Below, piece by piece: positions 25,528 through 34,147 of a stretch of 64,000 bases of DNA. The translations under genes and the position numbers were made by a program. Origin of the DNA: Paracholeplasma brassicae (lineage in GTDB: Bacteria > Bacillota_I > Bacilli_A > Acholeplasmatales > UBA5453); assembly GCF_000967915.1 (NCBI RefSeq), contig NC_022549.1, forward strand, positions 1,042,366 to 1,106,365. Direction: 5' to 3'. The first letter of the stretch is position 1. Each line of letters begins with the position of its first letter. The notes under the pieces were generated by a model, which saw nothing but the letters and a program-made list of their open reading frames with translations, was not told the DNA's origin and searched no databases.

Positions 25528-26079
25528 TTATATAGACTCTTTAGCCTTACTCTTTCTCTCTAAGTCTTTTGCCTTGAGGTGTTCTTTTCGATACCAATCT
25601 AGCCAAAAATACACAAATAACACAAAGCCGAAAACCACATCAAATCTTTCCAGTGGGAATCGTTCTCTAATTGTAAAGTAAACTGAGTTTAAAAAAGCTT
25701 CTTCAAAAATACCGAAGGTTAACCATTCAACCACCACAAACATTCTTGCAACCAACGTTGACTTTATATACGCACTAAAGACACTTACGACAATAAAAAG
25801 GCTATGATGACTTCGATAAAGCTTAAAAAAGTAGGCTAGGCTCGATTTTTCATCATACATCACAGTCTGATAGTGTTTGATACATAGAGTCATTAAATAA
25901 ATGCTAATCAAATATAAAACATTAATCAAAAGCGTTACATAGCCAAAGTGACTGTAAAAGAGCGGATTTGCCTCGGTGACTATCTGATTATTTGATAAAA
26001 TAAAGACGGTCAAAACGAAGTCTAACAAGAATAAACCAATCGCGTATAAAGTGTAATGAGGTATTCGATTATTCTTCAT
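25528..26079 (-). CDS. Polytopic membrane protein of unknown function
   Basis: 183 aa with four or five hydrophobic segments (about residues 10-28, 46-66, 95-112, 150-165) and a basic C-terminus (KAKDLERKSKAKESI). No family recognised. Its ATG overlaps the stop of the SdpI-like gene by four bases, so they are co-translated and may work together. Confidence 0.6.
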   Translation of the reverse strand: MKNNRIPHYTLYAIGLFLLDFVLTVFILSNNQIVTEANPLFYSHFGYVTLLINVLYLISIYLMTLCIKHYQTVMYDEKSSLAYFFKLYRSHHSLFIVVSVFSAYIKSTLVARMFVVVEWLTFGIFEEAFLNSVYFTIRERFPLERFDVVFGFVLFVYFWLDWYRKEHLKAKDLERKSKAKESI

Positions 26080-26453
26080 TTAATTCTCATGCCACTTGAG
26101 TCAAAGTGAGTTCTTAGTGCTTTTTCAACAGGTATAATCGATAATATAGTAACCGTTATCAGTAAAAACTTGATAATGATACTACGAATAAATAGGACAT
26201 AATCTGATTCGTTCATAATAAATAGAAGTACCGTTGTGATTAATACCATCAAAACGGGACTTAAAGATAACCAAATCTTGCCATAATACCGATGAGCAAA
26301 GTGCCAAGTTTCATCGGATTTTTTCGACCACTTCGTTCGATAACCATACAAATCATTAATTTGGTTAGGTGTTTTCTTAATAAATAGGTAAGCGATAAAT
26401 AGAAAACCGATTGGTATACTCATATTCAATAGATAATTCATCCACCATATCAA
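26076..26453 (-). CDS. SdpI-family membrane protein
   Basis: About 125 aa. The motif NQINDLYGYRTKWSKKSDETW followed by hydrophobic segments is typical of SdpI/YhfL-type proteins. SdpI itself gives immunity to the SdpC toxin and senses it in Bacillus, but many members have unknown roles. I place the start at TTG 26453 because AGAAGGTG is six bases upstream; the GTG at 26462 lies inside that site. Coupled to the following membrane-protein gene. Confidence 0.7.
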   Translation of the reverse strand: MIWWMNYLLNMSIPIGFLFIAYLFIKKTPNQINDLYGYRTKWSKKSDETWHFAHRYYGKIWLSLSPVLMVLITTVLLFIMNESDYVLFIRSIIIKFLLITVTILSIIPVEKALRTHFDSSGMRIK

Positions 26454-26494
26454 AATGATCACCTTCTTACATGTAAATTATACTGTTCAATAGT

Positions 26495-26520
26495 AAAAAA
26501 AACAACAACCGTAGTCATTG
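26495..26520 (-). terminator. Terminator after rlmCD
   Basis: Minus-strand CAATGAC / GTTGTTG stem (two G-U pairs) with a TACG loop and eight T. Located between the rRNA methyltransferase stop and the SdpI-like gene. Confidence 0.75.
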
Positions 26521-26547
26521 TTTTCTGAATTTATATTGTTTATTGTC

Positions 26548-27876
26548 CTACTGAACTTGTTTTTTCGCAGTTAATAAAACAACATTTTCAATGTGATACG
26601 TTTGTGAAAACATATCGACTGGTTGAACTGGGTGAATGTCGTATTTATAACTAAGTTGTTTTAAATCTCGTGATAGTGTCTTTGGATCACAAGAGATATA
26701 TACTAACTTCTTTACCTTAATTTGATTTAACGCATCAACAAATGCTTTTTCTAGACCAGATCGTGGTGGATCGACGACAATCGCATCAAGCTTAACCTTT
26801 TGATTTACCATGTACGTGATGTATTTAGATGCGTCTTCGCAAACGAAATCAATGTTATTGATTTGGTTGATGTGTGCATTTTTTTTAGCATTTTTTACCG
26901 AATCAGGGTTAATTTCGACACAAAGAACCTCTTTTGCTTGCTTAGCAAGTGAGATACCAATGGTCCCAACACCGGCGTAAGCATCTAAAACCACATCATT
27001 TTTTGATAGATTTAGTAGCTCAATTGCTTTTTGATAGAGTACTTCGGTTTGTTTTGGATTCACTTGATAAAATGTTTTTGAGCCTATTTGGAATCGGTGT
27101 CCGAGTAAGACATCCTCAATGTAACCCTTGCCAAAAATAACTTTTTCTTCATTGCCTAGAACGACTGAGGTTCTTCTTGGATTGATATTTTGTACGACCG
27201 AAGTGATCTCAGGATGCTTTTGTCTAAGATCTTTTAAAATGTTATTTCTTCCAGGAAATACCAAATCCCTCGTGACAATAACAACGAGTACTTCTTTGGT
27301 AACTTGACTTCGTTTGACTAAAACGTGTTTAATTAAACCCTCATCTTTGGCTTCTAAGTAAGGTTTGATTTTATGTTTTGCCATTAACTGTTTAAATGTC
27401 TTGATGATTTCATTACCGACTTGGTCTTGAATATCACAATCCTCAGCATTGACGACTTTATGTGTATTTTCTTCATAAAAACCTGCAACGATTTTTTTCT
27501 TTTTCTCAGAAAAAACAATTTGCAGCTTATTACGATAGTGATATGGATCATTCATGCCGATTGGTTTTAACACTGGTACATCAAGATTAACTTCTTTGAA
27601 ACAATTTTTAACGTAGTCATGCTTTAAATCGAGTTGGTGTTCGTATCGGATGTGCTGGAGTTGACACCCCCCACACAAATGGTATACCCCGCAAACTGGT
27701 TTCACACGATCTGGGCTCTTTTTGATTAAAGAAACCACTTTGCCTGATTGACTGAATAGTTCGACTTCCGCTTCTTCACCCTCAAGTAGGTTTGATACTT
27801 TATACGCTTGATCGTTATAATAGACAATGCCGTAACCTTGTTCATCCACGCGGCTACAAACTAATTTTACACTCAT
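26548..27876 (-). CDS. rlmCD: 23S rRNA (uracil-C5)-methyltransferase, RlmCD type
   Basis: 442 aa. N-terminal TRAM-like domain, the iron-sulfur cysteines CGVYHLCGGCQLQH near residue 62, SAM motif DAYAGVGTIG near 300, VDPPRSGLEKAF near 370 and the catalytic Cys in VYISCDPKT near 395. Methylates U747 and/or U1939 (E. coli numbering) of 23S rRNA. Gram-positive RlmCD does both; which sites apply here is inference. Single gene with its own terminator. Confidence 0.92.
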   Translation of the reverse strand: MSVKLVCSRVDEQGYGIVYYNDQAYKVSNLLEGEEAEVELFSQSGKVVSLIKKSPDRVKPVCGVYHLCGGCQLQHIRYEHQLDLKHDYVKNCFKEVNLDVPVLKPIGMNDPYHYRNKLQIVFSEKKKKIVAGFYEENTHKVVNAEDCDIQDQVGNEIIKTFKQLMAKHKIKPYLEAKDEGLIKHVLVKRSQVTKEVLVVIVTRDLVFPGRNNILKDLRQKHPEITSVVQNINPRRTSVVLGNEEKVIFGKGYIEDVLLGHRFQIGSKTFYQVNPKQTEVLYQKAIELLNLSKNDVVLDAYAGVGTIGISLAKQAKEVLCVEINPDSVKNAKKNAHINQINNIDFVCEDASKYITYMVNQKVKLDAIVVDPPRSGLEKAFVDALNQIKVKKLVYISCDPKTLSRDLKQLSYKYDIHPVQPVDMFSQTYHIENVVLLTAKKQVQ

Positions 27877-27921
27877 TTGAATCCCTCATTCCTAATACTA
27901 TTTTACCTTAATTCGCACTCA

Positions 27922-27954
27922 AAAAAAACAAAGTCTCGAAAATATCCGAGACTT
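27922..27954 (-). terminator. Terminator after ackA
   Basis: Minus-strand AAGTCTCG / CGAGACTT stem with loop GATATTTT followed by GTTTTTTTT. Confidence 0.88.
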
Positions 27955-27964
27955 TTTATCACTT

Positions 27965-29140
27965 TTATTTTTGAAGTGACATGACTTCTCTTGCAATCAT
28001 GACTTCTTCATCGGTTGGAATCACATAGACTTTAACCTTTGAGTTTGCTGTAGAGATTAAATTCTCACCTCTAAGTTGATTCATACGTTCATCGAGTTCA
28101 ACACCAAGAACACCTAGACGATCTGCAATCATTTTTCTTAAAATGGCTGAATTTTCACCGATACCTGCAGTAAAGCAAATGGCATCAAGTCCACCCATGT
28201 AGACGTAATATGAACCAATGTAATCGACGATTTGTTTTGCTTGAACATCGAGTGCAAGTCTTGCTCTTTCGTTACCTTCTAAGATGGCATTTTCTAAGTC
28301 TCTTGAGTCATTTGAGATTCCGCTGATGCCTAGATAGCCTGATTCTTTGTTTAAAATATCTGTGATGCGATCCGAAGAAACATTTAATTTCTTTTCCATG
28401 TAGGAAGTAATTGCTGGGTCGATTGATCCACTTCTTGTCCCCATTGGAAAACCTTCAAGCGGTGTAAAGCCCATCGATGTATCCACACACTGACCATTTT
28501 TAACGGCAGATAAAGACGCACCATTACCAATATGGCATACAATGAGTTTTGTGTCATTTGATCCGAGTAATTCGTTTGCACGTTCACTGACAAATTGGTG
28601 TGAGGTTCCGTGAAAACCGTATTTACGAATGCCATACTTTGTGTACCACTCGTAAGGTGTACCGTATAAAAAAGCGTCTTCTTTCATTGTTTGATGGAAT
28701 GTTGTGTCAAAAACGGCAACTTGGATGACGTTTGGTAAGATTTCTCTAAACGCTTTAATACCCGTTGCATTAGCTGGGTTATGAAGCGGTGCCATGTCCC
28801 CTAAATCAATGATTTGTTGAAGTACTTGATCATTGATCACAACTGAAGATTTAAAAACTTCTCCACCTTGTACCACACGGTGTCCAACACCTTCAATTTC
28901 GTTGATTGAACTTAATACACCATGTTCAATTAATGCCTCAAGAATAATTGAAACACCCACCCCATGGTTTAAAATCGATGTGGTTTTTTGGTATTTTTGA
29001 CCATCAAACTTGATTGTAAAAGATGCATTGTCTGAACCGATTCGTTCCACAATACCTGTTGTAATTTGTTTTTCACTTGGCATGTCTAACAATTGAAACT
29101 TAATTGATGAACTACCCGCATTAACTGCCATAATTTTCAT
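27965..29140 (-). CDS. ackA: Acetate kinase
   Basis: 391 aa, usual length. Converts acetyl phosphate and ADP to acetate and ATP in the cytoplasm. Motifs: NAGSSSIKFQL at the N-terminus, VFDTTFHQTM near residue 147, GFHGTSHQFV near 178, CHIGNGASLSAV near 205 and ITAGIGENS-type FTAGIGEN near 322. No phosphotransacetylase gene is adjacent. Single gene with an RBS GAAGGAGCG. Confidence 0.97.
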   Translation of the reverse strand: MKIMAVNAGSSSIKFQLLDMPSEKQITTGIVERIGSDNASFTIKFDGQKYQKTTSILNHGVGVSIILEALIEHGVLSSINEIEGVGHRVVQGGEVFKSSVVINDQVLQQIIDLGDMAPLHNPANATGIKAFREILPNVIQVAVFDTTFHQTMKEDAFLYGTPYEWYTKYGIRKYGFHGTSHQFVSERANELLGSNDTKLIVCHIGNGASLSAVKNGQCVDTSMGFTPLEGFPMGTRSGSIDPAITSYMEKKLNVSSDRITDILNKESGYLGISGISNDSRDLENAILEGNERARLALDVQAKQIVDYIGSYYVYMGGLDAICFTAGIGENSAILRKMIADRLGVLGVELDERMNQLRGENLISTANSKVKVYVIPTDEEVMIAREVMSLQK

Positions 29141-29247
29141 AAAAATACGCTCCTTCTTTTATCATAAATATCATAATCTATATTAATCTTTTTTGCAAGC
29201 CATTCAAACCCTTACCATGAATTAAAATTCAGGTTAGTGGATTTTTT

Positions 29248-29880
29248 CTATAAAATATACAAATAGATGGCAAAAAAGTGTGAAACCGTACCTAATAAAA
29301 CAAAGATGTGCCATACAAAATGGCTGTATTTAAAAAACCTGGTGGCGTAAAAGAATACACCTACTGAATAAAATATGCCGCCAGAAAGGATTAAGTAAAA
29401 TACATTGGGATAGGTTTCAATTAGCGTTGGTGCTAACGTTAGCCCACTCCAACCAAGACCTAGAAATAAGATAACGTGCATGACCTGAAAACGATTAATC
29501 TTAACGGCTTTAAACATGATCCCAACGGATATTATTGCCCATTGTAATACCAAATAAATCCAACCGAGTGGTTTATCTATCGCAATGATAAATAACGGTG
29601 CAAACGTACCACCAATCAGTACATAGATCGAAATATGATCAAATCGTTTGAAGATGCGCTTCACTAATGTGTCTTTTTTAAATGCGTGATATAAACACGA
29701 CATCGTGTAAAGTAGAATCATACTAATACCAAAAACAAGTGATCCAAAAATATCGTAACCGTCGTTTGACTTGATCAGCATCAATACGAGTGCAGCAATC
29801 CCCAAAAGTGCACCAATACCATGGCTGATGGCATTTGCAATCTCTTCACCCAAGCTCTGAACTTTCGACTGTTTATTCAT
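29248..29880 (-). CDS. Hemolysin III/YqfA family (PAQR-like) membrane protein
   Basis: 210 aa, seven hydrophobic segments. Family features: EEIANAISHGIGALLGI at the N-terminus (conserved His), MSCLYHAF, FKRFDHISIYVLIGGTFAP and the C-terminal HFVWHIFVLLGTVSHFFAIY. The name comes from a Bacillus cereus hemolysin; the true role in most bacteria is unclear, with zinc-dependent membrane hydrolase activity proposed for PAQR relatives. Overlaps trmL by eight bases. Confidence 0.9.
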   Translation of the reverse strand: MNKQSKVQSLGEEIANAISHGIGALLGIAALVLMLIKSNDGYDIFGSLVFGISMILLYTMSCLYHAFKKDTLVKRIFKRFDHISIYVLIGGTFAPLFIIAIDKPLGWIYLVLQWAIISVGIMFKAVKINRFQVMHVILFLGLGWSGLTLAPTLIETYPNVFYLILSGGIFYSVGVFFYATRFFKYSHFVWHIFVLLGTVSHFFAIYLYIL

Positions 29881-30409
29881 GACTTACCTCCTTGAACTGT
29901 TCTAAAAAATCATTACCTTTTAGTGATTCTGGCTCCATTCTCTCCAAACCAGGAAAGTCAAGTTGTCTAAGTACTTCATAACTAACTAGCGCCGCACAGT
30001 TCGATAGATTTAAACTACGAATGTTCGAGGTTGTCGGAATTCTAAAACAATCATCGATGTGCTTAGCTAAAATTTGTTTATCAACACCGGTAGATTCTTT
30101 TCCGAAAATCAGGTAAATTGGTTCATCTACTGATTTAAAATCAATATCGGAATAAGTCTTTTTACCATAACGTGTCAAAAAGAAATATCGCCCTTTATTT
30201 TTTTGTTCAAATGCTTGAAAATTTGGATAGACTTCGTATTCCAACTGTGAAAAATAATCAAGTGCGCTTCGTTTAACGTATTTTTCTTCTAGTGTGAAGC
30301 CCATTGGTTCAATTAAGTGTAATTTTGCCCCAATACCAACGCAAGTTCTCATAATATTGCCTGTATTTTGAGGTATTTCCGGTTCAAATAATACGAGGTT
30401 TAACTTCAT
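29873..30409 (-). CDS. trmL: tRNA (cytidine/uridine-34-2'-O)-methyltransferase
   Basis: 178 aa SPOUT methylase, slightly longer than the usual ~155-170. LVLFEPEIPQNTGNIMRTC at the N-terminus, LIFGKESTGV near residue 105 and RSLNLSNCAALVSYE near 130 (knot region). Methylates the wobble base of tRNA-Leu isoacceptors. Overlaps the queG end by 26 bases; queG-trmL pairing is common in Bacillota and unites two anticodon-loop modification genes. Confidence 0.93.
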   Translation of the reverse strand: MKLNLVLFEPEIPQNTGNIMRTCVGIGAKLHLIEPMGFTLEEKYVKRSALDYFSQLEYEVYPNFQAFEQKNKGRYFFLTRYGKKTYSDIDFKSVDEPIYLIFGKESTGVDKQILAKHIDDCFRIPTTSNIRSLNLSNCAALVSYEVLRQLDFPGLERMEPESLKGNDFLEQFKEVSHE

Positions 30410-31346
30410 TTATTTTCATCCTCTCTAACTCTTCTAATAACTTACTAACTGTATTGACGTACCATTTGACGTCCTTAAATTGCAAAAGACTCTCCTTTAT
30501 TAGGTCATTGTAACGCGTGTTTCTTGTTTTATATAAAAGCGTCACAGCATTTCTCATTAAGATGAGTTTCCCGCGCCATAAATAAGCAGCATTATGGTAC
30601 TTTTCTTTAAATGCTTTTGTGGGCATTCTAAACAAGTCAACGATTTCAACTTGCTCATTACCATTAAGCATAAACCCGCTGTGTGTTGGTCTTAATATAT
30701 CGATGTTCTTTGGACAAACGGTTTGACAAATATCACAACCAAATAAGCTGTGATTTTTTTTAATTTCTGTTTCTGTCAGTTCCTTTTTCTCTTGATTAAA
30801 AAACGAAATGCATTTTTCCATTTCATAACCGTTTTCTTGATTCAATGCCCCGGTCGGACAAGCGTCTTGGCAAATGGTGCAAGATCCGCACCCATCATCT
30901 TCTAATTGATTAAACGTTGGTAATTCAAACTCGAACAAAGCAATTCCAATAAAAAAGTAAGAACCAAAGTCGTTGTTAATCATGAGTTGATTTTTGCCCT
31001 GAAAACCAAGGCCTGAAAGCTTAAATGCGAGACGTTCATCGATTGGATGGCTATCAACACCTATTTGATACGAATAGCCCAATGACTCACAAACAGCAGT
31101 CAAACGTTCTTTTAATTCTTCATGATAATCACGTCCAAATGTGTAGATACTTGGAACGAGTGTTTCTTTTGTGTGTCGAAACTTTCGATTTGAGGGGTAA
31201 CTTAACCCAACCACAACCATTGTGTTAAATGGTTCTAAAACCCACCTTACCGGGTTTTTCACCGCTTGATTGTACGTTGATGTATTAACGAATCCCACCA
31301 AATCAAATGATTGACTAAACGCTTCTTGCAACCTCTTTTTCATCAT
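30384..31346 (-). CDS. queG: Epoxyqueuosine reductase
   Basis: 320 aa, somewhat shorter than the usual ~370. Last step of queuosine synthesis on tRNA, reducing epoxyqueuosine with cobalamin and two 4Fe-4S clusters. Motifs: catalytic-region RWVLEPFNTMVVVGLSYP, AFKLSGLGFQGKNQLMIN, CGSCTICQDACPTGAL near residue 160 and GCDICQTVCPKN near 205. Starts within the MATE gene end (overlap ~30 bases). Confidence 0.92.
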   Translation of the reverse strand: MMKKRLQEAFSQSFDLVGFVNTSTYNQAVKNPVRWVLEPFNTMVVVGLSYPSNRKFRHTKETLVPSIYTFGRDYHEELKERLTAVCESLGYSYQIGVDSHPIDERLAFKLSGLGFQGKNQLMINNDFGSYFFIGIALFEFELPTFNQLEDDGCGSCTICQDACPTGALNQENGYEMEKCISFFNQEKKELTETEIKKNHSLFGCDICQTVCPKNIDILRPTHSGFMLNGNEQVEIVDLFRMPTKAFKEKYHNAAYLWRGKLILMRNAVTLLYKTRNTRYNDLIKESLLQFKDVKWYVNTVSKLLEELERMKINEVKPRII

Positions 31347-32730
31347 GTATGATCACCCGACGTTCAAACGTTACTTTCTTAAATAAATAGTGCCCAAGGC
31401 CTAATATCATTATATTACTTAACATCATTGAATACCAAATCCCTGGGTATCCGACGTTGGTCAAATGCATGAATATAAAAACTAAAGGTACTCTTAATAG
31501 CCAAAGTCGTGTAAACGACATAATGAATGAATATTTTGTGTTCCCAGAACCATTAAAGACTGACACATAATTTTGAAAGATTGCCATGAGTGGTTGTGTC
31601 CCTAGTATCCAAAAACTGTATTCGACAGTCACTTTTACAATTGCTTGATTTTCAGCACCAACAATCAATTCGGCAATTTGTTTAGAAAACGGAATCGCAA
31701 GACCGATGCCAAAAAGCATGATACTTACCGATAAATTTCTAGCAACTCGATAGGAGGCTTTCGCTCTTTCTGGGTTTTGATTGCCTATGTTTTGTCCCAC
31801 ATAGGCCGCAAGAACTGATCCAATCGCCATGACCGGATTTAAAATCAGTGATGAAATTCGGTTTCCAGTACCAAAACCTGAAGATACCGTGTCACCATAG
31901 CTTAATATCATTGCTTGAATTACTGCGAATCCGAGACTTGAAAAAGCTTGTGATGCCGCAGAAGGCATTGCAAAACGCGTGATTTCACTCATGATTTCTT
32001 TGTCAAATCCAAGTTCTTTATAATCGAGTCTAACGTGTTTTTTTGATCGTAACAGGGAAAATAACGCAAAAGGCATAATTAATAATTGACTGAGTAGCGT
32101 CGATAAGCCTGCCCCATGAATCCCCATATTAAATACTGAAATGAATAACCAGGTCATAATCATGTTTATCACAATACTGATGACTGATAAGATAACCGGT
32201 GACATCGTGTCACCTTCGGCTTGTCTAATCGCTTGGTAAGCTAAGAATAAATAGACAAAGATAAATTCGAAAGATCGATATCTAAAATAGGTAACCGCAT
32301 AATCAAATGTTAAATCTTTCGCACCCATTAAATTTGCAATTGTCGGGGCAAAAATGAATAATAATGCATTTACAAGCGCACCTAGTAAAACCGCATAAGT
32401 TACAAGTTTAGCTGCGTACTTGGTTGCTTCTTTTTCTTTCTTAGAACCAATGTACTGCGAAATGATACCAACCCCAGCAATACCCAAACCCACTCCAAGC
32501 GCATTAAATATATTATAAATTGGCCAGTGAATGTTAACTGCAGCCAATGCCGATTCAATTGCGTCTTTACCTAAATCCATTCTTGCCAAAAAATAGGAGT
32601 CAACAATGTCATGTAAACTCTTTAGCATATTACTTAAAAATAAAGGGATCATCATGATGAAAATACCCTTAAGTATGTTTTTATCTTCTAATATTAAAAA
32701 CTTGCGTTTATCATCGATCACGGTAGCCAT
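31315..32730 (-). CDS. MATE family multidrug/Na+ antiporter
   Basis: 471 aa from the ATG at 32730, with GAGGG nine bases upstream. A longer open frame is ruled out because the promoter -10 lies inside it. Twelve membrane segments in two halves; motifs IMMIPLFLSNMLKSLHDIVDSYF, GVGIISQYIGSKKEKEA and AAYVGQNIGNQNPERAK are typical of MATE/NorM exporters. Exports drugs or metabolites in exchange for Na+ or H+; substrate unknown. Followed by queG-trmL-hemolysin III in a likely operon. Confidence 0.92.
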   Translation of the reverse strand: MATVIDDKRKFLILEDKNILKGIFIMMIPLFLSNMLKSLHDIVDSYFLARMDLGKDAIESALAAVNIHWPIYNIFNALGVGLGIAGVGIISQYIGSKKEKEATKYAAKLVTYAVLLGALVNALLFIFAPTIANLMGAKDLTFDYAVTYFRYRSFEFIFVYLFLAYQAIRQAEGDTMSPVILSVISIVINMIMTWLFISVFNMGIHGAGLSTLLSQLLIMPFALFSLLRSKKHVRLDYKELGFDKEIMSEITRFAMPSAASQAFSSLGFAVIQAMILSYGDTVSSGFGTGNRISSLILNPVMAIGSVLAAYVGQNIGNQNPERAKASYRVARNLSVSIMLFGIGLAIPFSKQIAELIVGAENQAIVKVTVEYSFWILGTQPLMAIFQNYVSVFNGSGNTKYSFIMSFTRLWLLRVPLVFIFMHLTNVGYPGIWYSMMLSNIMILGLGHYLFKKVTFERRVIIHDEKEVARSV

Positions 32731-32760
32731 AGTCAATACCCTCACTAATTTAACATATCT

Positions 32761-32789
32761 ATTATACATAATATGCCAACTTTATTCAA
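32761..32789 (-). promoter_or_regulatory. Promoter of MATE-queG-trmL operon
   Basis: -35 TTGAAT (32789-32784), 17-base spacer, -10 TATAAT (32766-32761). It fixes the MATE start downstream at 32730. Confidence 0.8.
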
Positions 32790-32848
32790 TACAAAAAAAC
32801 AAAGAAATACAATATCATCTATCATAATAGACACCGTTTAAATACTGG

Positions 32849-32877
32849 TTGATATTGTAGACACTATCGGTTATAAT
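32849..32877 (+). promoter_or_regulatory. Promoter of GH105 gene
   Basis: -35 TTGATA (32849-32854), 17-base spacer, -10 TATAAT (32872-32877). TAGACAC occurs at 32829-32835 and again between the boxes, a possible operator repeat (weak). Confidence 0.8.
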
Positions 32878-32901
32878 TAGAGTAAATAAGGGGGTTTTTA
32901 C

Positions 32902-34035
32902 ATGAAACTGATCAATGATTTTATTGAAAAACTAATCACTGAATCAACACCAGAATTGCCACTTTGGAATATTGAATCCATTAAGCATGGCAAAGAACCG
33001 GCATGGAACTATGTCGATGGTTGTATGATGACGTCATTACTTGAGTTACACAAAGAAACAAAAGAAGAAAAATACCTAGAATTCGTCAAAAATTTTGTGA
33101 ATTACTATGTGTTTGAAGATGGCACACTAAGAGGATATGACCCAAAAACATTCAATCTTGACGACATTTGCGAGTCGCGTATACTCTTTGATTTACTCGA
33201 CTACACTAAAGAAGAAAAATATAAAAAAGCAATCGAGAAAACCTATCATCACGTTAGAAGACAGCCAAGAACCATCGAAGGTAACTTTTGGCACAAGCTC
33301 ATCTACCCTCAACAAGTTTGGTTAGATGGCTTATTCATGGCACAACCTTTTTACACACGCTATGAAACACTTTTTAATAATCAAACCTATTATTTTGACA
33401 TCATCAATCAATTCAAAAACGTCAGAAAATTGATGTTTGATGAAAATAAAAAATTATATTATCATGGGTATGATTCATCAAAAACGATGTTTTGGGCAAA
33501 CAAAGATACTGGCTTAAGTGCGAATTTTTGGTTACGTGCAACTGGTTGGTTTGTTGTCTCAATTGTGGATGTTATTGATTACATGTCTAAAGAAGAAAGA
33601 GCAGTCAAAGAGTTCTTCTTCCCACTCCTAAAGGAAACCGTTGATGGTTTACTGCAATACCAAGACAAGGAAACAAAACTGTTTTATCAAGTCATTGATC
33701 AAGGGGATAAACCTGGTAACTACTTAGAAGCAAGTGGTTCTTCCTTACTTGCATACTCTATTTTAAAAGGTGTTAGATTAGGTGCACTTGATTCGTCTTA
33801 TGAAGCCATTGGTAAAGCAATTTTTAATGGTATTGTCGAAAAATATATTACCGATAACGACGGTGACTTAAACATGGACGGTATTTGTTTAGTTGCTGGT
33901 CTTGGACCGGATAATAACACAAGACGTGATGGTACATTTGCATACTATATTTCAGAACCAATCGTTAAAAATGATGCCAAGGGCGTTGGACCATTCATCA
34001 TGGCATACACCGAGGTTTTAAAAACACTAAAATAG
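32902..34035 (+). CDS. GH105 unsaturated rhamnogalacturonyl hydrolase-like enzyme
   Basis: 377 aa, no signal peptide, so cytoplasmic. Six-hairpin (alpha/alpha)6 fold of the YteR/YesR group (GH88/GH105): WNYVDGCMMTSLLEL near residue 35, QVWLDGLFMAQPFY near 138, FWLRATGWFVVS near 210 and EASGSSLLAYSILKG near 280. The family removes unsaturated galacturonate from pectin or other lyase products. It suggests import of plant-derived oligosaccharides; no transporter is adjacent. Confidence 0.88.
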   Translation: MKLINDFIEKLITESTPELPLWNIESIKHGKEPAWNYVDGCMMTSLLELHKETKEEKYLEFVKNFVNYYVFEDGTLRGYDPKTFNLDDICESRILFDLLDYTKEEKYKKAIEKTYHHVRRQPRTIEGNFWHKLIYPQQVWLDGLFMAQPFYTRYETLFNNQTYYFDIINQFKNVRKLMFDENKKLYYHGYDSSKTMFWANKDTGLSANFWLRATGWFVVSIVDVIDYMSKEERAVKEFFFPLLKETVDGLLQYQDKETKLFYQVIDQGDKPGNYLEASGSSLLAYSILKGVRLGALDSSYEAIGKAIFNGIVEKYITDNDGDLNMDGICLVAGLGPDNNTRRDGTFAYYISEPIVKNDAKGVGPFIMAYTEVLKTLK

Positions 34036-34062
34036 CCTTTCTTAACATAGCTTACTACAAAC

Positions 34063-34095
34063 AAAAAAGAGAATTTTTTAAGTTCTCTTTTTTTT
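34063..34095 (+). terminator. Terminator after GH105 gene
   Basis: AAAAAAGAGAA / TTCTCTTTTTT hairpin with a long T run. Confidence 0.88.
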
Positions 34096-34147
34096 ACATA
34101 AGAATTATAAAGATCCTTTTTATATTGGAAAAATATAAATCGGATGT

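Noticed and set aside
28384-28635. Minus-strand 83-codon frame inside ackA
   Set aside because: Shadow of ackA in another frame; no RBS and no protein-like features.
32821-32880. Operator for a sugar regulator at the GH105 promoter (TAGACAC repeated)
   Set aside because: Only a short direct repeat and no clear palindrome; too weak to list as a site.
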